This document shows positions 1-8,356 of a DNA stretch of 64,000 bases, one piece after another (position 1 is the first letter of the stretch; each line of letters begins with the position of its first letter). The notes beneath the pieces were generated by a model. The model was not told the DNA's origin, did no database searches, and saw only the letters and a list, made by a program, of their open reading frames with translations. The DNA is from Pseudomonas sp. TH43 (GTDB lineage Bacteria; Pseudomonadota; Gammaproteobacteria; Pseudomonadales; Pseudomonadaceae). Where the stretch lies: the NCBI RefSeq assembly GCF_016650635.1, contig NZ_JAEKFI010000001.1, positions 1,364,001 through 1,428,000 of the forward strand, written 5' to 3'. The translations under genes were made by a program, and so were the position numbers.

Positions 1-1428
1 GTCGGACGTCTTGGTGACCACTGGCTCGTTGTTGACCAGCGCCAGACGACTCGACTGTTCGTGCATCGCCTCTTTCAGATAGCGATAACCGACGCTGACT
101 TCCTGACTGGTTGGGCCGACGTCGAACACCCGCGACACCCGTGGCTCGATGCCCAGCGTGTAATAGGAGCGCGGGTACGAGCTGAGGGTTTTCTGATCGC
201 GGGCGGCGATGGTACTGCCACGGAAACTGTCGGTGTAGTAGGTCAGCACTTCAGCCTGAGTGCGTTCGTCGATCTGCCGAATCCACTTGAACGACACGTC
301 TTTGCGGCGACCGCTGAAGTTGTCGTAGTCGCGCACCGAGTCGTAAGGTTTGTCGTCGTACTGTTTCTGCGTCAGGCCGCCGGGCATGTCGGCACTGGCG
401 TCGTAGTAGTGAAAATTGAGGCTGAAATCGTCCTGATCGGTGGGCGCCCAGTGGGTCTTGAGCAGCACATCGTCGATGTCGTTGCCGTTGTTGCGCTCGC
501 GGTAGCCGTTGCCGTTGACGCCGGAATACAACAGCGCCACGCCCATGCCGTTGTCGGCGGTGCCGCCGAGGAATGCCGTGTCGATGTGTTTCCAGCCACC
601 GTACCGGGTGGTTTCCAGCGTAGTGCCGATTTCACCGGTGGCTTTTTCCGGGATCGCGCGGGTGACAAAGTTGATCACGCCACCGACGTTCTGCGGCCCA
701 TAACGCACGGAACCGGCGCCGCGCACGACGTCGATGCTGTCGAGGTTGCCCGAGGAAATCGGTGCCATCGACAGTTGCGGCTGGCCGTACGGCGCGAACG
801 CGGCGGGCACGCCGTCTATCAACACCGTGGAGCGTGGCGACAGCCGCGAGGTCAGGCCGCGCACGCCGACGTTCAGGGCAATGTCGCTGCCGCCGGTGCC
901 GTTGGAATCCTGCACCTGCACACCCGGCACACGTTTGAGCACATCACTGACGTTCATCGCGCCCTGCTCGACCATCGCTTCGCGGCGGATCACCGTGCGT
1001 GCGCCAGGGTGGTTTTGCACCACGGCGGCGTTGGCATCACCGAGCCAGTCACCGACCACTTTGATGTCAGTCACGCCCAGTTCCAGCGGGCCATTGGTGG
1101 CCGCGGAAGTGGCAGCGGGCGACAGGGTCACCGAACCTTCGTTGATCTGATAATCGAGACCGCTGCCTTGCAGCAACTGGCGCAGCGCCTGTTCCGGGGA
1201 AATGTCGCCATCCACCGCCGGGGCCTGTTTGCCAGCGACCAGATCGGGACTGAAAAACACTTGCAGTGAGGTTTGCTGGCCCAGTTCGCTCAAGGCCTGG
1301 CCCAGCGGTTGGGCGCGGATATGAATCGCTTCGCCGGCAAATGCCAGTGGCATCGCCGCATTGACCGCCAGCGCGAGGGCCAGCGGCAACCAAGGGGATT
1401 TTTTGTTGTTGGCAGTGGTTTTTTTCAC
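1..1428 (-). CDS. fecA: TonB-dependent ferric citrate receptor, FecA-like (3' end outside window)
   Basis: Outer-membrane receptor importing a ferric chelate with TonB energy; 476 codons are visible and the barrel runs off the window. I start at GTG 1428, preceded by AGGA. A signal peptide ends near residue 31 (PLAFA). Next comes an STN domain (about 32 to 85), the part that talks to FecR, and then the plug. The plug carries VVGDWLGDA, an IRRE segment, DVLKRVPGV and YGPQNVGGV, which match my recollection of E. coli FecA closely. Later segments (ADMPGGLTQ, DNFSGRRKD) also look FecA-like. It lies downstream of fecR and fecI on the same strand, so expression by sigma-factor signalling is expected. 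Ferric citrate as ligand is inferred from similarity. Confidence 0.87.
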   Translation of the reverse strand, partial: MKKTTANNKKSPWLPLALALAVNAAMPLAFAGEAIHIRAQPLGQALSELGQQTSLQVFFSPDLVAGKQAPAVDGDISPEQALRQLLQGSGLDYQINEGSVTLSPAATSAATNGPLELGVTDIKVVGDWLGDANAAVVQNHPGARTVIRREAMVEQGAMNVSDVLKRVPGVQVQDSNGTGGSDIALNVGVRGLTSRLSPRSTVLIDGVPAAFAPYGQPQLSMAPISSGNLDSIDVVRGAGSVRYGPQNVGGVINFVTRAIPEKATGEIGTTLETTRYGGWKHIDTAFLGGTADNGMGVALLYSGVNGNGYRERNNGNDIDDVLLKTHWAPTDQDDFSLNFHYYDASADMPGGLTQKQYDDKPYDSVRDYDNFSGRRKDVSFKWIRQIDERTQAEVLTYYTDSFRGSTIAARDQKTLSSYPRSYYTLGIEPRVSRVFDVGPTSQEVSVGYRYLKEAMHEQSSRLALVNNEPVVTKTSD

Positions 1429-1526
1429 GTCGAACGTAGTCCTGTGGATCGCAAGAGTGTGCGGCTGTTAATGCAAACCAGTTGCAGTTGAACAGGAAGA
1501 CGATGAACTCGAAAAAAACCTGAATT

Positions 1527-2507
1527 TTATTTTGAAATTATTTCCTGACTGCCATCCGCGAGGGTACGAACGGCCACCGGCAGGATGCTCGGCAAGGCTT
1601 TGAGCAAGGCCTCGGTGTTGTCGGATTTGAACACACTGGTCAGGCGCAGATTGGCCACGGCCGGGTTGGCGACGGTCAGCGGTTTCTCGCGATAACGCGA
1701 CACTTCAGCAGCCACTTCGCTGAGGCTGGCGTTGTTGAACACCAGTTTGCCGCCGCGCCACGCGGTCAGTTCCGCAGGATTGACCGCGTAGGCTGCCGCG
1801 ACTTGGCCTTGAGCATCGATATGGGTGCCGAGGCCGGCAGTCAGACTGATGAATTCATTGTCCGGCGCATCATGCCCCTGCACTTTCACCGTGCCCTGCT
1901 CCACCGCCACGCGAGTTTGCGTGACATCGCGACGTACGTCGAAACGCGTGCCGGTGACCGTGACTTTGCCGCTGCCGGCCTCGACCACGAACGGGCGAGA
2001 CGTGTCGTGCTCGACGCTGAACATTGCCTCGCCTTCGCTCAGTTCGATCAGTCGACGACCACTTTCATACCGCACCTGCAAGCGGCTACGGCTGTTCATA
2101 TCGATCACCGAACCGTCCGGCAACGCCACGTGTTTGCGCTCGCCCAACGCGGTGGCGAACTCGGCGCTGTAGCCTGCGGGATGATTCAAACCGCTGAACA
2201 AGCCGAGCCCCAGCGCTACCGCCAATACACTGGCAGCGACGGCATAACGCACAAAGGGTCGACGCTGACGACTCGGCGGCGTTTCGACAAGGGCTTTCAG
2301 ACGTGGCGCCGGCAACAGATCCGCCGCCGTCCACAACCCTTGCAGCAGCTGAAACTCGTCACGGTGCTGCGGATGTTCATTCAGCCAGGCGTCGAAGCGC
2401 TGCTGTTCATCGGCACTCACGGCCGGCTCCTGCAAACGCACAAACCAGCGCGCCGCGTCATCGCGCACCGTTGTTTGCCCGCACGCGCAATCACGAGTAT
2501 CCATCAT
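1527..2507 (-). CDS. fecR: FecR-type transmembrane anti-sigma regulator
   Basis: Inner-membrane protein that holds or activates the FecI-type sigma factor and senses the receptor's STN domain. It has 326 residues from ATG 2507, chosen because AGGAC lies 6 nt upstream; longer in-frame starts lack a ribosome site. An N-terminal cytoplasmic DUF4880-type segment carries ARWFVRLQEP and FDAWLNEHPQH. One membrane helix lies near residues 88 to 106. The periplasmic FecR domain (TALGERKHVALPDGSVIDMN) and a C-terminal secretin/TonB-like short domain follow. It sits between the sigma gene and the receptor, as in other Fec loci. Confidence 0.92.
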   Translation of the reverse strand: MMDTRDCACGQTTVRDDAARWFVRLQEPAVSADEQQRFDAWLNEHPQHRDEFQLLQGLWTAADLLPAPRLKALVETPPSRQRRPFVRYAVAASVLAVALGLGLFSGLNHPAGYSAEFATALGERKHVALPDGSVIDMNSRSRLQVRYESGRRLIELSEGEAMFSVEHDTSRPFVVEAGSGKVTVTGTRFDVRRDVTQTRVAVEQGTVKVQGHDAPDNEFISLTAGLGTHIDAQGQVAAAYAVNPAELTAWRGGKLVFNNASLSEVAAEVSRYREKPLTVANPAVANLRLTSVFKSDNTEALLKALPSILPVAVRTLADGSQEIISK

Positions 2508-2549
2508 GGAATGTCCTGTCCGGCCGGGAATATAAAGACACACAACCCC

Positions 2550-2580
2550 CCGTAGGAGCTGCCGAAGGCTGCGATCTTTT
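2550..2580 (-). repeat. Single REP-type repeat
   Basis: The motif GTAGGAGCTGCCGAAGGCTG followed by CGATCTTTT recurs in many Pseudomonas genomes. It lies between fecI and fecR. A related but inverted pair occurs at 13227..13325. Confidence 0.6.
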
Positions 2581-2595
2581 CAACATCACACCCCA

Positions 2596-3087
2596 TCACG
2601 ACTGCAACCCATCCAGTCGATCACGCAGATGCCGCAGGGTGCGGATCATATACTTTTCGACCATGTTCTTGGACAGCCCCAGGCGATCGGCGATTTCCGC
2701 CTGGGTCAGGCCTTCGATCTTCTGCCAGACAAAGATCTTCCGGCAGTTGACCGGCAGCTCGCTGAGCGCACGTTCGATGGAGTCGGCCAGCTGGATCGCA
2801 TGCATGTAATGCTCCGGGTCGCCGGACGACGACTCACTGTGATCGATCGCCTCCGACTCCATGGCGCCACGCCGATCCTCACGCCGATAACCGTCGACCG
2901 CGATATTGCGCGCGGTCTGGTGTAAATACGCCCGTGGCTGCTGCACCGCCGCCGAATCGGATTCAAGCACCCGCACAAAGGTGTCGTGCGCCAGATCCTC
3001 GGCCTGCGCGCGATTGCGCAGACGGCGAGTCCAGGTGCCGATCAACTCTTCGTAATGCTCGAAAAAGCCGGGTCTGCGGGGACGCAT
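2596..3087 (-). CDS. fecI: ECF sigma factor, FecI-like
   Basis: Extracytoplasmic-function sigma-70 factor expected to direct transcription of the receptor gene when released by FecR. The 163-residue form starts at ATG 3087 (MRPRRPGFFEHYEEL), which fits the usual length of this family. Region 2 shows AEDLAHDTFVRVLE. Region 4 carries VNCRKIFVWQKIEGLTQAEIADRLGLS-type sequence with a helix-turn-helix near the C-terminus. No good ribosome site precedes 3087. An in-frame ATG at 3195 overlaps the upstream cytochrome stop (ATGA) and would add 36 residues, but the added stretch does not look like protein. The start is therefore uncertain; the family is not. Confidence 0.9.
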   Translation of the reverse strand: MRPRRPGFFEHYEELIGTWTRRLRNRAQAEDLAHDTFVRVLESDSAAVQQPRAYLHQTARNIAVDGYRREDRRGAMESEAIDHSESSSGDPEHYMHAIQLADSIERALSELPVNCRKIFVWQKIEGLTQAEIADRLGLSKNMVEKYMIRTLRHLRDRLDGLQS

Positions 3088-3130
3088 GGGAGTATGGGCG
3101 GTGCGCTGAGGTAAGGGGCGTGAATAGTAA

Positions 3131-3152
3131 TGCTTCGTATTAAGGCGAAGCA
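3131..3152. promoter_or_regulatory. Inverted repeat upstream of the sigma gene
   Basis: TGCTTCG and CGAAGCA form a 7-bp perfect inverted repeat with an 8-nt loop between the cytochrome and fecI starts. It could be an operator or a weak attenuator. It does not resemble a clear Fur box. Confidence 0.35.
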
Positions 3153-3191
3153 ATGGATTCCTCGTCCGAACATTCCGATAGCCACTCAAGC

Positions 3192-3569
3192 TCATCGTTT
3201 GATTGAAATCACACCACTCATGTATTCATGCAGATCGCGCAGATCCTTAATGCTCCAAGCGTGCGGCGGTATCTTTACTCCGTTCTCCCGCAACGTTTTG
3301 GGAATCAGGTTTCCGTTCGGGCGAAGTATGATCGACGACACAATGACGCCTGGATATTCACTCAATCGTTTCTTGAACGCGGACGTTGTCAGATCAGGTG
3401 TTGGCGGGGTGCTTTTGTGCGCCAGAGGTCCGGTGCCTTTTATATCTGCGCCGTGGCACACAGCGCAGCGCTGCGAATAGAGGTTTTTGCCGTTGCTGTT
3501 ATCCGCGAAGGACACGGATGGTTGGGCGATCAACAAAGTCGCGAGTACCGCGACGAATGCCGTTTTCAT
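3192..3569 (-). CDS. Small periplasmic c-type cytochrome
   Basis: A 125-residue monohaem cytochrome. The start at 3569 has GGGAGG 6 to 8 nt upstream. A signal peptide covers about the first 22 residues (ending VSFA). The haem site is CAVCHG, shortly after the signal. A distal Met ligand may be the Met in LHEYMSG. It sits directly upstream of fecI on the same strand with overlapping frames, so it may be co-transcribed. Its electron partner cannot be told from the sequence, and a link to iron uptake is only positional. Confidence 0.85.
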   Translation of the reverse strand: MKTAFVAVLATLLIAQPSVSFADNSNGKNLYSQRCAVCHGADIKGTGPLAHKSTPPTPDLTTSAFKKRLSEYPGVIVSSIILRPNGNLIPKTLRENGVKIPPHAWSIKDLRDLHEYMSGVISIKR

Positions 3570-3636
3570 TGTTTGCCTCCCTGGCGTCTTTAAGGTCGCG
3601 CATGATGCGCGAGATTTATCGCCTGGCGCAAAACAA

Positions 3637-3727
3637 GGTGGGAGCGAGCCTGCTCGCGAAGGCGCTACATCAGTCACTTAATGCATTGACTGACAGGACG
3701 CTTTCGCGAGCAGGCTCGCTCCCACAG
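3637..3727. repeat. Inverted REP pair (REPIN)
   Basis: Two arms GGTGGGAGCGAGCCTGCTCG and its reverse complement flank about 45 bp of unrelated sequence, followed by a T-run. The element sits between the converging ends of the tpsA region and the cytochrome promoter. It may also act as a terminator. Confidence 0.75.
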
Positions 3728-3776
3728 GTTTTTTTGGTGGATGCGGGTTCAAGTGCATCCATCACTGGCCATTGGA

Positions 3777-6700
3777 TCAGCCTTTCTCGTCGATCCCGGC
3801 TTGCAGGGTCTGGGTGTCCAGATGCCCGCTCAGGGTGACCGGGCCGACTTTCAGGTTGCCGTTTTCCAGGGAAACCTTCGGTGCGTTTTCCTCGGTTTTG
3901 TGCGGCAGATCAAGGCCCGCTTTCACGCCGTAGTCACGGTTACTCAGATCAGTACTGCTGACCTTCGAACCATCGAGATCCACGTTCCCTTGCGTCGCCG
4001 AAATCCGTGCTCCGGTCAGTTGCGTAGCACCGCCAACAGCCAGGTTCACGCCTTGGCTGCCGCTGATCCCGGACGCCTGGGCAACGCTGTCCTTGTGCGC
4101 ATATTCACCCAGTGCCTTGAGCGTCGGTTTGTAGTCGGTGCCGGCGAGTTTTTCCTTGTCGCTGGGTGGATTCTTTTTCGCCGTCAGGCCCAGATCGACA
4201 TCGACCTTGGCATGCGTCTGCGAGTTCTGACGGCTTTCGACAGTCAGGTCACCCGCAACCTTGCCACTGACCGATTGCGCATCGATCCGCGCGCCGCCCA
4301 ACTGCGCATCACCAGCACTGTTCAACACCACAGTGTCAGCCTTGATCTGGCTGTTCTGCTGTGCGGTGCCTTGCAAGTAATCCACACCAACCTTGGCCCC
4401 GGCATTGAAGCCGTGATCGCTGCTGGCTTTTTCATCGGTCGCCGTTGGGGTTTTGCTGCTCAGGTTGCCACCCGCATTCAGCGCGACATTCCAGTTATTA
4501 CGGTTGTCGGTGGACTGCGCCGACTCCTGCACATAACCGCCCTTCTGCGTATCGATTCTGACGTCAGGCGCGCTGACCTGGGTGCCTTGCAGATGCACCG
4601 ATTCGCCGCTCAACGCAACACCACTCTGAGCGTTGAGTTGGCCACCGCTCAGGGTTTGCGAGTGCTCGTTAACCCGACCGATGTTGAAGTTCCCGCTCAG
4701 ATTACCGCCCTGATCACGGCTCTTCTCGCTGCTGGTCTTGCTGCCGCCGCCCTTCAAGCCGCCGCCGAGATTACTGCCGGTCGCGGTGTGGGTGTCGGTG
4801 GCCGCTTGCAGATCGAGTTTGCCGTCGGCGTGCAGGTCAATGGCGCCCGCGTTAACCCTGGTGCCTTGCTGGACCTGATCGCCGCCACTGCTCAGTTGCA
4901 CTGGGCCGTTGCCGCTGATGCTCGCCACGCGAGCTTGCGTGTCAGTGGTTTGTTTGCCGGTGTGATCGAGTTGGAACCCTGCGCCGAGATCGACGTTGGT
5001 GCCGTCGTTGCCCGGCAAGGTGCCGACCGTCAGCGAGCCATTGCCGCGCAGGCTGCTGTCGTTGCTGTTCTGACGGTCGTTGGCCTGATTCAGCGCCAGA
5101 TCACCGCCAGTCTTGATGCTCACACCGCCCTGCCCGCCATCGAAACGGCTGCCTTCGAACTGCGCATCACCAGCCGCTTTGATGTTCACGCCCTGGCTGC
5201 CGGCATAACCGCCGACTACGGCGGTGGAGCTGTCCTTCGCGGACGTGCTGCTGCCACCCGCGCCGCTGCCGGCGACGTTCACGTCTTCACCGGTTTTGGT
5301 GTAGACGCGCACATCGACCTTGGCGTCTACCGCGTTATCGGAGTTGCTGTGGGTGTTGCTCGCGGCATCAGCGATCAGTTTGTCGGCGCTGATGTTGACC
5401 TTGCCGGCGCCAGCACTGTACTGGGTGCCTTGGTCGTGCAGCGTGCCAGTGGTTTTCACATCGACAGTTGCGCCGTCATAACGGCTGACCACGGCGTTGC
5501 TGGCTTGCTCGGATTTACTGGCGCTGCCATGCCCGATCGCCACGTCGATACCGACGTTCGGCTGACCGAGATTGCTCAGCGCCTCCTTGTCCGGCACCTT
5601 GCCGTTCAATACATCTTTAACCGCACCGGCGATTGGCCGGGCGATGTCCTTGTACTCGACGTTGGCGCCGATGTCCGCCGACCAGTTGCTCTCGGTGTGA
5701 GTGCTGCTGTCGGTGTTGCTGGCCGCACGGTTGTCGACTTCGTTGGCGAGCACATTCAGACCGTTGCCGGACTTCAGTTGCGCGCCCTCAGTGACGAGTT
5801 TGTCGGCATTGAGGTTGAGGCCGCCGCTGCTCTGCACGCGAGTGGTTTGCGCGGTGGTTTTGCTGGTGGTGTCCTGCGAGGTGCTGTGGGCGAAATCGAC
5901 GCCACTGCCAGCGCGGTCGAGGCCGCCGGTGTAATAGAAACCGCCGCCGGTGCTGCTCTTGTCGGTGGAGGTTTTATGGCTGTCCTCTTCGGCCAGCAGC
6001 GCAACGTTCTTGCCGCTCAACGTCGTGTCGCCCGCGGTGGATTCCACTTGCGCGCCTTTGAGGGTCACGTCGCCGCCCGCCTTCACCTGAACGCTGGCGC
6101 CGCTGAGGCTGGAGCCTTGCTGGGTGACGTCGTTGCTGGTGACGGTTTGCTGTTTGTCTTCGTAGTGAACACCGGCGCGATATTGCTCTGGCGTTTGCTC
6201 TTTGGCGTAGGCATCGAAGCCACGCGTTTCATTGGTGGAGCTGCTGTCGTGAGTGTTCTGCGCCGAATGCACGTTCACATCACCCGCCGCATCGGCCGTC
6301 AGCGCACCGCCAGCCTTGACCGTGGCGCCGGCGACGTCAATGTCCCTGGCGCTCTTGAGCTTGAGGTTGCTGTCCGACACCAGCTCGCTGCGCACCGTGG
6401 TGCTGTCCTTGCTGTTCTGGCGTGACTCGTCCTTGGTGATGCCGAAGAACTTGCTGTCCTTGTCGTGAGTGTTGCTGTGAGTCGTGTCCTGCACGCCGTC
6501 GATCACCAGCGAACCCTTGTCGCTGATCACGCTTGCCTCAGTACCGCCGCGCACCTGGCTGCCACTGATGCGCACCTCGTCAGCCTTGACGATAAGTTTG
6601 CCGGCGGCGTTGATTTTGCTGCCCTGATGCTGGGTCTGGCCCTTGTCGGCATCGCCGGTCTTGCCGAAGAAACCACCGCCGACCAGGTCACCGGAGTAGC

Positions 6701-8243
6701 GGTTGTCGCTGCTGCGGTTGGTCCGCGTCGCCGTGGTGATTTCCACCTGTTTGCCGGCCAGTTGGACGTCGCCCGAGCTGCTCAACTCGGCGCCTTCGGA
6801 GCGCAGCAGTCCAGCGGTTTGCAGGGCGATGTTGCCGGCCTTCAACTGGCTGGTGACGCTGCGCTGTTCTTCGCTGCTGCTGTTCCAGTCAGCTTTCCAC
6901 AGGTGTTTACGGTGGTTGCCCTGATCGGTCTGGGTATGGCTTTCAGTGGCGGCGGTCAGGCGCAGATCACCGCCGCTTTGCACGCTGAGATGCTTCGCGG
7001 CTTCGACCTTGGCAGCTTGCAGTTCAGTGTCTTTGCCGGAAGACAATTTCACATCGCGGCTGGCGACGATCTGGCTGCCGTGCTGGCGCGATTCGCTGTC
7101 AGTCTGGGTGCGATCGTAGGTTTCCCAAGTGATGCCGATGGTGCTGTTGTTCCAGTTCTCGCGCTTTTCCTGAAGCTTGCGGCTCTCGACCGTGGACAAG
7201 GTCAGATTGCGTTTGGCGTCGACCGTAACGTCGCGACCGCTGACATCGGTGGCGGCCAGGGTCAGATCCTTGCCGCTGTGCAGGCCGACATCGCCCTGGC
7301 TGCTGCGGATGCCCGCGCGGGTGACGTCGAGACTGTTGGCCACGGCCTCACCGCTGACACTGAGGTCACCGGCAGAACGAATCTGCACGCCGTCACGCCC
7401 GGCGACCTGCACTGCACCGACGCGCACACCAGCGCCTTCGGCGGTACTGACAATGTTGATGCGCCCGGCCTGCATTGCGCCGAACAGACTGGCGTCGATG
7501 CGTTGATCGGCAGTATTGCCGGCCGGGTCCACGTTTTTCACCTGACCGCTGGCGTAGTCGAGCTGATTGCGGCCGACGGTGAGGTTCAATTGATCACGAG
7601 CGCTGATCGCGCCCTGGCTGTCGATACGCGGGGCGATCAGGTTGATCGAGCCCTCCGCATTGCGCAGGCCGCCGCTCTGAATCTGCAACTGGCCGCTGGC
7701 GTCGCGGGTGTTCAGACCTTGCAGTTTGCCGTCGATCAATTCCGGACGACCGACCACCAGGTTGGCGTTCGGCGTGTTGATGAAACTGCCGCCGTTGACC
7801 GAAATACCGTTGGGGTTGGCCAGCACGTAATCGGCGGCGCGACCGAAGATTTCCTGCGCACCATTGATGGCCGAAGGGTTGCGGCTGATCACTTCGTTGA
7901 GGATCACGCTCGCGGCTTGACCCTGCAGCTGCGGGTTGGCCGCCAGTTGCCCGGCAAGCTGCGATTGCCCGGTCTGCAAGGCGTTGTTCAGCACCAGGCC
8001 CTGACGGTCGACGTTGTAATCGAGAAACTGGTTGTGCGACAGGCCCGAACCGTTGGGCGCGACGATGTTGACGATGGGCACACCGCCCTGGGTTTGCAAT
8101 TGCGCGGTGCCACCGGGGCCCGGTGCGACGATGACACCGCCGGCCATCGCGCTCGGCAGGTGCACGGCGAAGAACAGGCTGGCAATCGCCCAGCGCAATT
8201 TGCCCCGTGGGGAAAGATGAAATGCAAAGGTGTGTGCTGGCAT
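3777..8243 (-). CDS. Two-partner secretion exoprotein TpsA (filamentous haemagglutinin-like)
   Basis: A 1488-residue secreted adhesin-like protein exported by the TpsB encoded next to it. The start at 8243 has GGAG 8 nt upstream; upstream in-frame ATGs lack a ribosome site. The signal peptide ends near residue 34 (SAMA). The TPS secretion domain follows, with NQFLDYNV near residue 72 and VLANPNGISVNG with NPNG at 143 to 146. The rest is a long beta-helix of repeats of the type GGDVTLKGAQVEST and AGGDLRL. The C-terminus ends in the repeat-like region. I see no VENN motif and no pre-toxin or toxin domain, and no immunity gene follows. It is therefore probably an adhesin rather than CdiA. Confidence 0.88.
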   Translation of the reverse strand: MPAHTFAFHLSPRGKLRWAIASLFFAVHLPSAMAGGVIVAPGPGGTAQLQTQGGVPIVNIVAPNGSGLSHNQFLDYNVDRQGLVLNNALQTGQSQLAGQLAANPQLQGQAASVILNEVISRNPSAINGAQEIFGRAADYVLANPNGISVNGGSFINTPNANLVVGRPELIDGKLQGLNTRDASGQLQIQSGGLRNAEGSINLIAPRIDSQGAISARDQLNLTVGRNQLDYASGQVKNVDPAGNTADQRIDASLFGAMQAGRINIVSTAEGAGVRVGAVQVAGRDGVQIRSAGDLSVSGEAVANSLDVTRAGIRSSQGDVGLHSGKDLTLAATDVSGRDVTVDAKRNLTLSTVESRKLQEKRENWNNSTIGITWETYDRTQTDSESRQHGSQIVASRDVKLSSGKDTELQAAKVEAAKHLSVQSGGDLRLTAATESHTQTDQGNHRKHLWKADWNSSSEEQRSVTSQLKAGNIALQTAGLLRSEGAELSSSGDVQLAGKQVEITTATRTNRSSDNRYSGDLVGGGFFGKTGDADKGQTQHQGSKINAAGKLIVKADEVRISGSQVRGGTEASVISDKGSLVIDGVQDTTHSNTHDKDSKFFGITKDESRQNSKDSTTVRSELVSDSNLKLKSARDIDVAGATVKAGGALTADAAGDVNVHSAQNTHDSSSTNETRGFDAYAKEQTPEQYRAGVHYEDKQQTVTSNDVTQQGSSLSGASVQVKAGGDVTLKGAQVESTAGDTTLSGKNVALLAEEDSHKTSTDKSSTGGGFYYTGGLDRAGSGVDFAHSTSQDTTSKTTAQTTRVQSSGGLNLNADKLVTEGAQLKSGNGLNVLANEVDNRAASNTDSSTHTESNWSADIGANVEYKDIARPIAGAVKDVLNGKVPDKEALSNLGQPNVGIDVAIGHGSASKSEQASNAVVSRYDGATVDVKTTGTLHDQGTQYSAGAGKVNISADKLIADAASNTHSNSDNAVDAKVDVRVYTKTGEDVNVAGSGAGGSSTSAKDSSTAVVGGYAGSQGVNIKAAGDAQFEGSRFDGGQGGVSIKTGGDLALNQANDRQNSNDSSLRGNGSLTVGTLPGNDGTNVDLGAGFQLDHTGKQTTDTQARVASISGNGPVQLSSGGDQVQQGTRVNAGAIDLHADGKLDLQAATDTHTATGSNLGGGLKGGGSKTSSEKSRDQGGNLSGNFNIGRVNEHSQTLSGGQLNAQSGVALSGESVHLQGTQVSAPDVRIDTQKGGYVQESAQSTDNRNNWNVALNAGGNLSSKTPTATDEKASSDHGFNAGAKVGVDYLQGTAQQNSQIKADTVVLNSAGDAQLGGARIDAQSVSGKVAGDLTVESRQNSQTHAKVDVDLGLTAKKNPPSDKEKLAGTDYKPTLKALGEYAHKDSVAQASGISGSQGVNLAVGGATQLTGARISATQGNVDLDGSKVSSTDLSNRDYGVKAGLDLPHKTEENAPKVSLENGNLKVGPVTLSGHLDTQTLQAGIDEKG

Positions 8244-8356
8244 AAAAACGTCTCCATGTGAGTACGGCATCACGTCGCGCGTTTTAGTCTTGGCCGTGGC
8301 TGACGCGCTCAGATCCGACGGCTGTTTGTTCACTGCGTTAAAGGTTCAGGTAGCGC

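Noticed and set aside
3777-8243. CdiA contact-dependent toxin
   Set aside because: No VENN motif, no toxin domain at the C-terminus and no immunity gene downstream.
3741-8261. Long open frames opposite tpsA
   Set aside because: They mirror the high-GC codon usage of tpsA and have no ribosome sites or known motifs.
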